DNA of 42,900 bases, taken from contig JAFXUI010000006.1 in assembly GCA_017535105.1 (NCBI GenBank), forward strand, positions 1 to 42,900, written 5' to 3'. The stretch is from Alphaproteobacteria bacterium (GTDB lineage: Bacteria; Pseudomonadota; Alphaproteobacteria; Rs-D84). Position numbers and translations under genes: made by a program. Position 1 is the stretch's first letter. Every line of letters starts with the position of its first letter. Below are positions 1-7,453 of this stretch, piece after piece. Under the pieces are notes generated by a model, which searched no databases, was not told the DNA's origin, and saw only the letters and a program-made list of their open reading frames with translations.

Positions 1-2
1 CA

Positions 3-62
3 TATGGCATACCGGAATACCCGCTACAAAAAGCAAAAATATTTATACCGGATAACGATTGA
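3..62 (+). CDS. Possible 3' end of an upstream gene (partial)
   Basis: An open frame enters from the left edge and stops at TGA 60-62, giving 19 residues that begin YGIPEYPLQKA and end IPDND. Of the three forward frames it reads most like an ordinary protein tail, and a terminator-like hairpin lies about 80 bases downstream. It is too short to identify a family, and the frame could be open by chance. Confidence 0.25.
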   Translation, partial: YGIPEYPLQKAKIFIPDND

Positions 63-140
63 ATAAATTATTAATAGTTCGGCCAAGAGTCAGTAAATCA
101 AGTATATCACGAGTTCGAGAAATGCTAAGACACTCCAACC

Positions 141-175
141 AAAAATTCAACCGGCTTTATGCCGGTTTAATTTTT
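141..175 (+). terminator. Terminator-like hairpin
   Basis: A perfect 7-bp stem, AACCGGC / GCCGGTT (149-155 with 161-167), is flanked by AAAAATT on the left and AATTTTT on the right. It can work on either strand. On the plus strand it would end a gene entering from the left edge. On the minus strand it would end the structured RNA proposed at 172-324. Confidence 0.6.
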
Positions 176-324
176 GGTCGCGCACGGATCGGTCAGAGCC
201 CACAAGGGCGCATGACCAATACGCAGATGAACAATTAGCAACCGCGCAAAAACGGATATTTTTAATAGAGTTTTTGCATAGGGTTGGTTATTGTTTATCA
301 AGGTCTCGTGCGCCCCAACCAAAA
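172..324. ncRNA. Candidate structured non-coding RNA, strand unknown
   Basis: This stretch has no convincing ORF but its ends can pair over 150 bases. Bases 172-178 (TTTTGGT) pair with 318-324 and 180-186 (GCGCACG) pair with 307-313, which is 14 bp with one internal loop. Inside are a hairpin at 191-217 (GGTCA/TGACC closing GCCC-ACAA-GGGC) and an 8-bp hairpin at 246-277 (GCAAAAAC/GTTTTTGC), possibly extended by AACC/GGTT. Terminator hairpins lie on both sides, so either strand could be transcribed. The size and rod-like fold resemble 6S RNA, but no conserved 6S, SRP, RNase P or tmRNA sequence was recognised. It could instead be a remnant of another element. Confidence 0.4.
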
Positions 325-325
325 T

Positions 326-352
326 AAACAAAAACACCCGAACGGGTGTTTT
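326..352 (-). terminator. Terminator of the radical SAM gene
   Basis: The stem AAAACACCCG / CGGGTGTTTT (331-340 with 343-352) begins at the TAA stop codon of the minus-strand gene and is followed on that strand by a T-rich run. It also has T residues on the plus side and could serve both strands. Confidence 0.75.
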
Positions 353-1563
353 TATCTTTCTATTTCGCCTTTGTAATTATTGAATATTTGCCGTGACAAA
401 GATTGTATTATTTCACTATATGTTCTGTATTCGCCTGATCGAGTTTTGATTGGCGTGATATATTTTTTATTAGGATTTAACCTATCCCGGGTAAAAGCTT
501 GCCCATCTGGGGTAAAATGTAAGCTGATGCGCATTTTATTACACCCATCAAATGCACATGGTTTCATTACTGCAAAACATATATTTCCTGGGATTTCTTT
601 GTTTCCAATTATAATCGCACGCTTGGCATCATGGTCTGTATCACAAGATGTTTTATTTGGTATTGTTGCGGCGCGCCCCCCAGAAACAATGCCCGATTCA
701 AAATCAAGACGAACATGCACATTGTTGGTTGATAATGTGTCGCATTGTGATTTAAATTCGGCCATATCAAAATCAAACCCGTGAACATTCACATTGATTG
801 GTTTGTGTAAATTGCTATCCAATTTTTGAATGATTTTTTTCGCATTTTCTACAGAGTTTTTGTGGAATCGACTGACAGATATTTGAAACAAGAATTTTGG
901 AATTGTTTCATACATCTTAATAATTTCGCCAATCAAATAATCAGCATGTTTGCCATTAATCCAATTACCATTTGTACTGAATGCCATTTTTTTGTCGCCG
1001 ATGGCCTTGGATATTTGTTCAAAATAACCTTTATTGTGAATTTCTGCAAATATTGGTTCGCCACCAAACAAAGCAAAATGACACACGGACACGTCTTCTG
1101 TTTTTGCTTGTTCTATGTAATGCGTGATGTCACCAACAGGCATAAAGTTCATTGGCTGTTTTGGTCCCGCATCTGATATGCAATGTCTACATTCTAAATC
1201 GCAATAATACGTTGTATCAAAATATACATGATATGATGCACAAGCCATAAGAGTGTACAAATCATACCAATTACGACATTGATTGCTGTATAATACGGCG
1301 AATTTGTCATCTTTCTTAAATCTAGGATGATCTAAAAACACCAACAATCGCTTTTCATATGGAATAGAACCATCACAAACAAATGCGGATAACTCTTTTA
1401 TGCTATACGGCTCCCCTGGCGTGCCATTTGTGTAATCCGCCAGAATTTTAGCAGGTGCTACGAATTGTTTAACAGGTTTAATAACGCTTGTCATGTCGCT
1501 CATTGTTGGCACAATATTATAATTTGTCAAGCACAAAATCATTTTCTTGCGTTTTGCTGGCAC
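352..1563 (-). CDS. Radical SAM enzyme of unknown substrate
   Basis: The protein has 403 residues. The radical SAM cluster motif CxxxCxxC is at C121, C125 and C128, followed by a GGEP motif at 167-170 (S-adenosylmethionine binding) and STNG at 196-199. These mark a TIM-barrel radical SAM enzyme that would cleave S-adenosylmethionine to start radical chemistry. Three C-terminal cysteines (C329, C336, C341, within ICFAVMKPCAFDGC) could bind an auxiliary iron-sulfur cluster, as in SPASM or Twitch-type members, but the spacing is not a standard SPASM pattern. About 110 residues precede the cluster motif, and this N-terminal part was not recognised. The start shown is GTG at 1563 without a clear Shine-Dalgarno; ATG codons at residues 8 and 21 are alternatives. 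No precursor peptide gene or other pathway gene is visible nearby, so the substrate is unknown. Confidence 0.8.
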   Translation of the reverse strand: MPAKRKKMILCLTNYNIVPTMSDMTSVIKPVKQFVAPAKILADYTNGTPGEPYSIKELSAFVCDGSIPYEKRLLVFLDHPRFKKDDKFAVLYSNQCRNWYDLYTLMACASYHVYFDTTYYCDLECRHCISDAGPKQPMNFMPVGDITHYIEQAKTEDVSVCHFALFGGEPIFAEIHNKGYFEQISKAIGDKKMAFSTNGNWINGKHADYLIGEIIKMYETIPKFLFQISVSRFHKNSVENAKKIIQKLDSNLHKPINVNVHGFDFDMAEFKSQCDTLSTNNVHVRLDFESGIVSGGRAATIPNKTSCDTDHDAKRAIIIGNKEIPGNICFAVMKPCAFDGCNKMRISLHFTPDGQAFTRDRLNPNKKYITPIKTRSGEYRTYSEIIQSLSRQIFNNYKGEIER

Positions 1564-1573
1564 CCCACAACCA

Positions 1574-1608
1574 AAAACAAACCGCCTTTTTGGCGGTTAT
1601 TTTTTTTA
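1574..1608 (-). terminator. Terminator of the PAP2 gene, probably bidirectional
   Basis: The stem AACCGCC / GGCGGTT (1580-1586 with 1592-1598) has a T5 loop and T-rich flanks on both sides. It lies just after the stop of the minus-strand PAP2 gene and about 10 bases before the start of the radical SAM gene. Confidence 0.7.
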
Positions 1609-1621
1609 CAAACCAACAATC

Positions 1622-2149
1622 TCAAAACTTTACGTTCACACGGACACTGTTGGGGGTTGCGGAAATGGCCACATTTTCATATCGGTCAACCATGTTCCAA
1701 GTGATTAGGCCCGCAATCGCGGCACCCGCCGCCGTATCCCACCACCAATGTTTGTTCGCATCAACACGCGCAAACGCGGTAAAACCGGTCATCAAATATG
1801 GTACAATTGCACGGTCCAAACCATAGCGCTTATGGATAAATGTTGCGCCCGACATCGCCGATGCGGTATGCCCAGACGGAAAAGAATGATTGTTCGCCTT
1901 GTTCGGGCGACGTTCATGTACGGTGTATTTCAATGCGTACACCGCGGCGGTTGTCGTGCCGTATGAATACGCAAATTGCTTTACCCCGTCCCAGTCTGGT
2001 TCGTTCATCGCCATACCGAAAGCGTATGCCGGCACAAGCAATTGTAAATAATCGCCAATTTGTTCAACCGTGCTTCTGTGCGCATGCGCCGCATTTGCGA
2101 CACACGAAAAACATAACGAACAAACGATGATTTTACTTAAATTTGACAT
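1622..2149 (-). CDS. Secreted PAP2-family phosphatase
   Basis: The 175-residue protein has a signal peptide of about 23 residues. It carries all three phosphatase motifs of the PAP2 superfamily: K74-x6-R81-P82, PSGH at 91-94, and R128-x5-H134-x3-D138. The histidines of motifs 2 and 3 are the expected nucleophile and acid/base. PAP2 enzymes remove phosphate from lipid phosphates such as undecaprenyl pyrophosphate, phosphatidic acid or lipid A. With a cleaved signal and few hydrophobic helices, this one probably acts in the periplasm or at the outer membrane. The exact substrate cannot be read from the sequence. AAGGAA lies about 15 bases before the ATG, with GGG closer. It is followed by its own terminator. 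Confidence 0.85.
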   Translation of the reverse strand: MSNLSKIIVCSLCFSCVANAAHAHRSTVEQIGDYLQLLVPAYAFGMAMNEPDWDGVKQFAYSYGTTTAAVYALKYTVHERRPNKANNHSFPSGHTASAMSGATFIHKRYGLDRAIVPYLMTGFTAFARVDANKHWWWDTAAGAAIAGLITWNMVDRYENVAISATPNSVRVNVKF

Positions 2150-2225
2150 ATTTTTCCCACTGAAAATATTCCTTTTGTGATTTGTATCCTAGCAACATTT
2201 ATAAAAAAGAGCAAAATAAAAAGAA

Positions 2226-2253
2226 TTGAAAAGATAAATTTAGCGTGTAAAAT
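2226..2253 (+). promoter_or_regulatory. Sigma-70 promoter of tRNA-Glu
   Basis: TTGAAA at 2226-2231, a 16-base spacer and TAAAAT at 2248-2253. The expected transcript start is about 2260, a few bases before the tRNA. Confidence 0.65.
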
Positions 2254-2266
2254 GACTACACCAAAT

Positions 2267-2341
2267 GGTCCCATCGTCTAGAGGTCAGGACATCGGATTC
2301 TCATTCCGGTAACATGGGTTCGATTCCCATTGGGACTGCCA
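2267..2341 (+). tRNA. tRNA-Glu (anticodon CTC)
   Basis: A 75-base cloverleaf can be drawn by hand. The acceptor is GGTCCCA with TGGGACT. The D arm contains TCTAGAGGTCAGGA. The anticodon stem TCGGA/TCCGG encloses loop TTCTCAT, giving anticodon CTC, which reads GAG. The T arm is ATGGG-TTCGATT-CCCAT. The discriminator is G and the CCA end is encoded in the DNA. It has its own promoter and terminator. Confidence 0.95.
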
Positions 2342-2350
2342 AAAATTCAT

Positions 2351-2383
2351 AAAAAAACACCGGCATTTACCGGTGTTTTTTTG
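2351..2383 (+). terminator. Terminator of tRNA-Glu, probably shared with the minus-strand barrel gene
   Basis: The stem AACACCGG / CCGGTGTT (2356-2363 with 2370-2377) is followed by T-runs, with A-runs on the other side. It lies between the tRNA and the convergent gene that ends at 2397. Confidence 0.75.
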
Positions 2384-2396
2384 ATTTTTTATGTGG

Positions 2397-2981
2397 TTAA
2401 AAATTATACCTTAAACCGACTGTTGGGCCATAACTGACCACATTTGGGAAAGATATATAATCAACACCAAAACCGATATCAAACCGCATATGGCCACCAC
2501 CAAAAGACAAGCCTGTATTCGCACCCGCAGCAAAAGAGAATCCGCGTTTGTGATCGTCACGACCGTTATATTGTTCTTTGATTTCATATTCATAGTGATT
2601 TACACCAAAACCACCACCAATATACATCGCGAAACTTTCATGCGATACATAGTCGTAATATCCATTTAAACGCAACGAAACATTTTCCATACCAATCGTA
2701 TGTCCAAACAGTGCCTGGAATACACCCGATACTTCGGCGGCATCTTTTAATGCCACCCCAACCCGATAGCGATTATACCGCGCACCAAATTCCAACGCAC
2801 CCGAAACCCCAAAATCAACAAAGGAATCATCGTGTATTTCCGCTTCGGATAAAAACATACCCATATTCATACCGATATAGTATTTCCAAGCATTTGCATC
2901 ATTTGACGCGCTGGGAATATTTTCCGCAAAGGAAACCATTGGTGTAAATAACAACAATGTGCATAACAGAAATTTTTTCAT
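2397..2981 (-). CDS. Outer-membrane beta-barrel protein
   Basis: The 194-residue protein has a clear signal peptide (cut near VSFA-EN, residue 19). It then alternates polar and hydrophobic residues in amphipathic strands rich in glycine and tyrosine and ends with a C-terminal phenylalanine (YNF), the usual outer-membrane insertion signal. Size and pattern fit a small eight-stranded barrel of the OmpA/OmpW/opacity-like type, possibly a surface adhesin or structural porin. No specific family was recognised. A good Shine-Dalgarno (AAAGGAAG) precedes the ATG, and only 18 bases separate it from the MerR gene upstream, so it is probably the last gene of the gyrA operon. Confidence 0.75.
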   Translation of the reverse strand: MKKFLLCTLLLFTPMVSFAENIPSASNDANAWKYYIGMNMGMFLSEAEIHDDSFVDFGVSGALEFGARYNRYRVGVALKDAAEVSGVFQALFGHTIGMENVSLRLNGYYDYVSHESFAMYIGGGFGVNHYEYEIKEQYNGRDDHKRGFSFAAGANTGLSFGGGHMRFDIGFGVDYISFPNVVSYGPTVGLRYNF

Positions 2982-2999
2982 AAATATCTTCCTTTGGAT

Positions 3000-3398
3000 T
3001 TACACCGCCGACAAAATCTCGCGCGCGGTATTTAATAACGATATCACCGTTTCGACTTCGTCCGATATATCCGCCGGCATTGGCTGTGTTGCGGCCGCCA
3101 CGGTTTGTTTTGGTTGTGACGGGGTCGTCTTTACAACAAATTCGTCTGGTGATTTTGGTAATTCGCCATCGTGAATCAATTTTTTCACACCGGCGATTGT
3201 CATACCGCGGTCATACAAAAGCGATTTTATTGTTTCCAACTTTGCGACCGTTTCACCGCGATAGTACCGCCGGCCACCCGCGCCCGTTGTTGGGCGAATC
3301 GCCACTGGGAATTGTTTCTCCCAATAGCGTAGTGTGTGCGCCGGCACATTTAATCGCTTTGCAACTTCATTTATCGAAACAAAATATTCCGCGTCCAT
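3000..3398 (-). CDS. MerR-family transcriptional regulator
   Basis: The 132-residue protein begins with a MerR winged-helix domain. The sequence INEVAKRLNVPAHTLRYWEK (residues 9-28) is the helix-turn-helix with the family's T-x-R-Y-W/Y core, followed by GGRRYY, the wing. After about residue 75 the protein becomes linker-like (KTTPSQPKQ), then forms a short helix at the C-terminus. It has no metal-binding cysteines, so it is not a metal sensor. Alphaproteobacteria often carry a MerR-like protein of this size in housekeeping operons, usually next to ihfA; here it follows gyrA by 14 bases. The effector and targets are unknown. Confidence 0.85.
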   Translation of the reverse strand: MDAEYFVSINEVAKRLNVPAHTLRYWEKQFPVAIRPTTGAGGRRYYRGETVAKLETIKSLLYDRGMTIAGVKKLIHDGELPKSPDEFVVKTTPSQPKQTVAAATQPMPADISDEVETVISLLNTAREILSAV

Positions 3399-3412
3399 TT
3401 ATTCCCCACATA

Positions 3413-6196
3413 TTATTCCGCAACTGGTTCGGCTGGTGCCGATGTTTCAGTTGGCGTTTCCGCTGGTGCTTCTGTTTGTTCTGTTGGCGTTTCTTCGGTT
3501 GATTCTTCGTGTTCAATCGAAATAGCCGACATAACCTTTTCGTTTTCGGCCGTTCTGAACAATGTCACACCCGCCGTTGCGCGACCCGCGATACGAACGT
3601 CTGCGACCGGTGTACGAATAATTTTTCCACCGTCCGTCACCATGATTATATCGTGGTTGTCATCAACCGGGAACGAACCCGCAACCGCAGTGTTTTTACC
3701 ACCCAGTTTGATGTTCGCAAATCCCGAACCGCCACGATGTGTTATACGATATTCATATGACGAAGTACGTTTTCCAAATCCATTTTCAGAAATTGTCAAA
3801 ATGAATTGTTCGTTCTTTGCCAATTCTGCCATCTTGGCATCGTCCAGCACCAAATCTGTTGCTTCTTCTTCGCCGTCCCCTTCTTCCTCAATACCGGTTG
3901 CGGCACGACGTGCGGCGCGACTCTGTTTAATATACGCGGCACGTACAGCGGAATCTGTTTCACCGTGATTCAGCATCGCCATACCGATAATGCGGTCATC
4001 TTTGCCAAGCGACAATCCACGAACACCAGTTGAATTACGTCCCGCAAAGATACGAATTTCATTCACTGGGAATCGGATACAGCGACCGCGATATGTGGCC
4101 AAAAACACATCTTGATCTTCGGTGCATGGCAAAACAGAAATCAAACTGTCGCCATCGTCCAATTTCATCGCAATCTTTCCATTTGCGCGGATTGAATCAA
4201 AGTCCGACATACGATTGCGACGCACCGTACCGGACGCAGTCGCGAACATAAGGAAGTGCTCTTTGCCACTTTCTTGTACGCGCTGCACTTCTTCTTCGTC
4301 CACTGGCAAAATCGCAGTAATTGTTTCGCCGTTTTCAAGTGGCAACAGGTTCACCAACGGGCGACCCTTTGCTGCGGCGGCGGCTTCTGGTAATTTATAT
4401 GTCTTTAATTTATAGCACAAGCCCTTGGAACTAAAGAACAACAACGGTGTATGTGTATTTGCAACGAACACCTGGACCACATAGTCATCGTCTTTGGTTG
4501 TCATTGCATTGCGTCCCTTGCCCCCACGTTTTTGCGCGCGGTATGTATCCAGCGCAACACGTTTTATATATCCAGTATTCGAAACGGTCACAACCATATC
4601 TTCGCGTGCAATCAAATCTTCCATATCAATATCAATTTCCGCATCAGAAATTTCCGTACGACGTTTTGAAGACCAGTTGTCGCGTTCATCAATTGTTTCT
4701 TCGCGAATAATTTGGACGATACGGGCATGACTGCTTAAAATATCCAACAAATCTTTAATCTGGGCGCCCAATTCAACAAGGTCGCTGTGAATCTTGTCGC
4801 GTTCCAACCCCGTCAAACGATGCAATTGCAATTCCAAAATTGCGCGCGCTTGATCTTCGGACATACGGAACATACCGTTTTCATATTCGGTATTTGGGTC
4901 ATCAATTAATTTGATATATGTTTCAATATCAGCCGCCGGCCATGTACGCGCAATAAGTTGTTCACGTGCGACATCTGGATTCGGACTTGATTTAATCAAT
5001 TCAATCACTTCGTCCAAATTTCCAACCGCAACGGTTAAACCCAACAAGGTGTGTGCACGATTACGTGCCTTGTTCAAATCGAAAATCGTACGACGACGAA
5101 TAACCTCTATACGAAAATCAATAAACGCGTCCAGCACACCACGAATATTAAACAACATTGGGCGACCACGATTCAGCGCCATTAAGTTCACAGGGAAATT
5201 CGTCTGCATTTCAGTGTATTGGAACAACTGATTCAACACAACGTCCGGTATTGCATCGCGCTTTAATTCAATAACAACACGCAAGCCTTCTTTGGACGAT
5301 TCATCACGAATTTCAGAAATACCTTCGATTCTTTTATCTTTGGCCAGTTCCGCAATTTTGATAATCATTTGCGACTTGTTCACCTGATACGGAATTTCAT
5401 CAACAACAATCGCCGGGTGGTCATGGAATGTTTCCATATGTGTTTTTGCACGAACAATTATTGAACCACGACCCGTTGTGTGCGCCTTATACGCGCCACT
5501 GCGACCCATGATTATTGCGCCCGTTGGAAAATCTGGTCCTGGAATAATTTCGAACAATTCATCATCAGAAATTTTATCATTGTCCAGAATTGCCAAAATA
5601 CCGTTGCACACTTCGGCCAAATTATATGTCGGAACATTTGTCGCCATACCAACCGCAATACCCGAACCACCATTGACCAAAAAGTTTGGAAACTTGGTTG
5701 GCAAAACAACCGGTTCTTGTAATGTACCGTCAAAGTTCGGTTGCCAATCAACCGTATCCTTATCCAAATCGTCCATCATAGACGCACCCAATTTGGACAA
5801 ACGTGCCTCAGTATAACGCATAGCAGCGGCCTTATCACCATCGCGCGAACCAAAGTTACCTTGACCCTGGACCAGCATTTCGCCCATGGAAAAGTCTTGT
5901 CCCATACGAACCATAGCCTCGTATATTGAACTGTCGCCATGTGGGTGATATTTACCCATAACGTCACCGACAATACGTGCCGATTTAACCGTTGCCTTGG
6001 TCGCCGGTGCCACATCATTCATAACGTATAAAATACGGCGATGCACCGGTTTACAACCGTCGCGAACATCGGGCAAAGCACGGTCAACAATGACCGACAT
6101 AGCATAGTCCAAAAAACTTGTTCGCATTTCGTGTTCCAACGAAGATTGTGGAACTTTTATCTCGTTTATTTCGTTTGTTTCAATAATTTCTGACAT
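3413..6196 (-). CDS. gyrA: DNA gyrase subunit A
   Basis: With the start at 6196 the protein has 927 residues. It is the breakage-reunion subunit of gyrase, which with GyrB introduces negative supercoils. The N-terminal domain contains the catalytic tyrosine Y128 in [10 protein letters not shown]. The quinolone-pocket helix is [10 protein letters not shown], with serine and glutamate at the positions of E. coli S83 and D87, so no classic resistance change. A GyrA-box-like QKRGGKG in the C-terminal beta-pinwheel separates it from ParC. Two acidic stretches are extra: one inside the pinwheel (EEEGDGEEE) and a Glu/Thr/Pro-rich C-terminal tail. The start at 6196 follows AGGGATTTCAGG; an upstream in-frame codon at 6256 lies before the likely -10 box and is unlikely. 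Confidence 0.95.
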   Translation of the reverse strand: MSEIIETNEINEIKVPQSSLEHEMRTSFLDYAMSVIVDRALPDVRDGCKPVHRRILYVMNDVAPATKATVKSARIVGDVMGKYHPHGDSSIYEAMVRMGQDFSMGEMLVQGQGNFGSRDGDKAAAMRYTEARLSKLGASMMDDLDKDTVDWQPNFDGTLQEPVVLPTKFPNFLVNGGSGIAVGMATNVPTYNLAEVCNGILAILDNDKISDDELFEIIPGPDFPTGAIIMGRSGAYKAHTTGRGSIIVRAKTHMETFHDHPAIVVDEIPYQVNKSQMIIKIAELAKDKRIEGISEIRDESSKEGLRVVIELKRDAIPDVVLNQLFQYTEMQTNFPVNLMALNRGRPMLFNIRGVLDAFIDFRIEVIRRRTIFDLNKARNRAHTLLGLTVAVGNLDEVIELIKSSPNPDVAREQLIARTWPAADIETYIKLIDDPNTEYENGMFRMSEDQARAILELQLHRLTGLERDKIHSDLVELGAQIKDLLDILSSHARIVQIIREETIDERDNWSSKRRTEISDAEIDIDMEDLIAREDMVVTVSNTGYIKRVALDTYRAQKRGGKGRNAMTTKDDDYVVQVFVANTHTPLLFFSSKGLCYKLKTYKLPEAAAAAKGRPLVNLLPLENGETITAILPVDEEEVQRVQESGKEHFLMFATASGTVRRNRMSDFDSIRANGKIAMKLDDGDSLISVLPCTEDQDVFLATYRGRCIRFPVNEIRIFAGRNSTGVRGLSLGKDDRIIGMAMLNHGETDSAVRAAYIKQSRAARRAATGIEEEGDGEEEATDLVLDDAKMAELAKNEQFILTISENGFGKRTSSYEYRITHRGGSGFANIKLGGKNTAVAGSFPVDDNHDIIMVTDGGKIIRTPVADVRIAGRATAGVTLFRTAENEKVMSAISIEHEESTEETPTEQTEAPAETPTETSAPAEPVAE

Positions 6197-6226
6197 ACCT
6201 GAAATCCCTTGTTTTTTAGCATACAA

Positions 6227-6256
6227 AGAATAGCAAAATTTTAGTATATCGGTCAA
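6227..6256 (-). promoter_or_regulatory. Likely gyrA promoter
   Basis: Read on the minus strand: TTGACC (6256-6251), an 18-base spacer and TATTCT (6232-6227), with a TG one base before the -10. The transcript would start near 6220, which supports the gyrA start at 6196. Confidence 0.5.
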
Positions 6257-6278
6257 GAAATAAAGCCCATTTTTTACA

Positions 6279-6306
6279 TTGACAAACGCGCTTTTTGTAG
6301 TACAAT
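6279..6306 (+). promoter_or_regulatory. Strong sigma-70 promoter for the small ORF and rpmH
   Basis: TTGACA at 6279-6284, a 16-base spacer and TACAAT at 6301-6306. It faces away from the gyrA promoter and probably drives both the 37-codon ORF and rpmH. Confidence 0.75.
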
Positions 6307-6335
6307 AAACCGCAGAAATCAGGGAAAAACGTAAA

Positions 6336-6449
6336 ATGAATACGACAACAAAATTATTTTTACCATTGTGGCAATTTTTTGTCGCTATTTTTGTGTATTA
6401 TCTTATGCTTGAGGGGTTAAAAAAACTCGGGCTGATAAAATCTAAATAA
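6336..6449 (+). CDS. Small single-span membrane protein
   Basis: A 37-codon ORF reads [20 protein letters not shown] and continues to KLGLIKSK. It has a short polar start, a hydrophobic span over about residues 7-25 and a basic tail, so it would be a single transmembrane helix. AGGGA lies about 10 bases before the ATG, and the ORF sits directly behind a near-consensus promoter, 56 bases before rpmH. Its position, ribosome-binding site and composition argue for a real gene. No family was recognised. Confidence 0.5.
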   Translation: MNTTTKLFLPLWQFFVAIFVYYLMLEGLKKLGLIKSK

Positions 6450-6505
6450 AAATGTTGCGTTTTGTAAAAACGTATGATTAAATAGGTTCGCAAAAGGATT
6501 TAGTT

Positions 6506-6658
6506 ATGGCAACAAAAAGAACATATCAACCGTCAAAAACACGCCGTGTAAAAACACACGGGTTCCGTGAAAAAATGGCAACGAAAAGCGGACGCGATGT
6601 ATTGAATCGTCGTCGTGCAAAGGGTCGCGCACGTTTGGCCGTTTCTGCGGTTAACTAA
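6506..6658 (+). CDS. rpmH: 50S ribosomal protein L34
   Basis: The 50-residue protein begins [20 protein letters not shown], has the [13 protein letters not shown] core and ends AVSAVN. This is the full usual length of L34, a small very basic protein of the large ribosomal subunit. AAAGGA lies before the ATG. In most bacteria rpmH precedes rnpA and yidC; here a terminator follows at once and the next gene is convergent, so the usual rpmH-rnpA linkage is broken. Confidence 0.97.
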   Translation: MATKRTYQPSKTRRVKTHGFREKMATKSGRDVLNRRRAKGRARLAVSAVN

Positions 6659-6690
6659 AAAATCCGGCTGTTGCCGGTTTTTTATTTTCA
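6657..6690 (+). terminator. Terminator of rpmH
   Basis: CCGGC and GCCGG pair around a short TGTT loop, extended by A-T pairs and followed by a T-run (TTTTTTATTTT), directly after the rpmH stop codon. Confidence 0.8.
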
Positions 6691-6705
6691 ATAAACAGAT
6701 AATTT

Positions 6706-6730
6706 AAAACGGGGTGACCACCACGTTTTT
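6706..6730 (-). terminator. Probable terminator of the valS-thioesterase end of the long operon
   Basis: Just after the thioesterase stop, the minus strand can pair AAACG-TGGTG with CACCC-CGTTT, ten positions with one mismatch, followed by TAAATT. The T-run is weaker than at the other terminators of this window. Confidence 0.45.
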
Positions 6731-7453
6731 TTATTTCCAATGACAAATTACAATTGCATGGTCGGCGGCATCCGTCCGAATTTTATGATATGACGTGTTG
6801 CCGTCCAATTTTACATCAACAAATACCTCTGGAACATCGGGGTTGATTTCTTTTTTATAGTTCAATTCGATTCCGCAAAGTTTATGTTCGTTGCGATATG
6901 CATATCCAACACTTTCCGTTGCCCACACCGCATAGACCGCATTGTTTATATGCTGGTTCACATCGATATCGTCAAAGCGGCATTTCATAACGTGTGTTTT
7001 TTCCGCATCAAAGTCTGGGAACTTTTCAAACTTTCGATCCAGCGCACGTTCACCAACCAAAATGCGTTCTGGCAATTTGTCGGTTAACACAACTGGACGG
7101 CGGCGCTCCATATCAATCAAAATCCATTGTGATGTTGCACGCACCATTAAACGATTGTCCGCCCCGCGAATTTCAAAATCACGAACAGTACGTAATGCGT
7201 CCGCAACCGATGGCCAAGTGATAAAATGTAATTCTTCGTTTTCGTGTGGTAATTCCACAATATCGACCAAGTAATGTGTCACCACCCACGCCAAATTATT
7301 TTCCAGCAAAAACGTACGACCAACACCGATTTTTTCCGCGTGCGTATCCGCAACCGATTGCAATTCATTCATCAAAATAAGTGGACGAACATTGCCATAG
7401 CGGTCGCATTGGTACGCCTGTAATTTTCGGATTTCGGTGTATTTGTCCGCCAT
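6731..7453 (-). CDS. Acyl-ACP thioesterase (FatA/FatB-like, double hotdog)
   Basis: The 240-residue protein fits the acyl-ACP thioesterase family, which releases fatty acids from acyl carrier protein in the cytoplasm. The first hotdog half carries LMNELQSVADTHAEKIGVG. The second carries the catalytic segment DIDVNQHINNAVYAVWATE, with the D164, N166, H168 and distal E180 pattern seen in plant and bacterial members. The ATG overlaps the last base of the valS stop codon, so the two are translationally coupled at the 3' end of the mraY operon. The physiological acyl chain is unknown; it may feed membrane-lipid turnover. Confidence 0.85.
   Translation of the reverse strand: MADKYTEIRKLQAYQCDRYGNVRPLILMNELQSVADTHAEKIGVGRTFLLENNLAWVVTHYLVDIVELPHENEELHFITWPSVADALRTVRDFEIRGADNRLMVRATSQWILIDMERRRPVVLTDKLPERILVGERALDRKFEKFPDFDAEKTHVMKCRFDDIDVNQHINNAVYAVWATESVGYAYRNEHKLCGIELNYKKEINPDVPEVFVDVKLDGNTSYHKIRTDAADHAIVICHWK

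Noticed and set aside
108-145. GAGTTCGAGA followed by CTCCAACCA, like the T-arm and CCA end of a tRNA
   Set aside because: The T-stem does not pair and no anticodon or D-arm can be drawn upstream.
188-218. Hairpin GGTCAGAGCCC...TGACC resembling SRP RNA helix 8
   Set aside because: The conserved SRP tetraloop and internal-loop bases (GGAA and AGCAG) are missing; kept only as part of the unnamed RNA candidate.
176-325. tmRNA (two-piece alphaproteobacterial type) or RNase P RNA
   Set aside because: No TTCGA T-arm, no tag reading frame ending in ALAA or similar, and no RNase P GAGGAAAGTCC-type core on either strand.
2267-2341. tRNA-Glu as an attachment site of an integrated element
   Set aside because: No integrase gene, no repeat of the tRNA 3' end and no mobile genes nearby.
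5930-5970. Quinolone-resistance change in GyrA
   Set aside because: Serine is kept at the E. coli 83 position; glutamate at position 87 is a natural residue in many sensitive bacteria.
3413-6196. ParC instead of GyrA
   Set aside because: A GyrA-box-like QKRGGKG and a full-length pinwheel domain are present.
6197-6256. Twenty extra N-terminal residues of GyrA from the upstream start
   Set aside because: No ribosome-binding site, unlike the family, and the segment overlaps the likely promoter.
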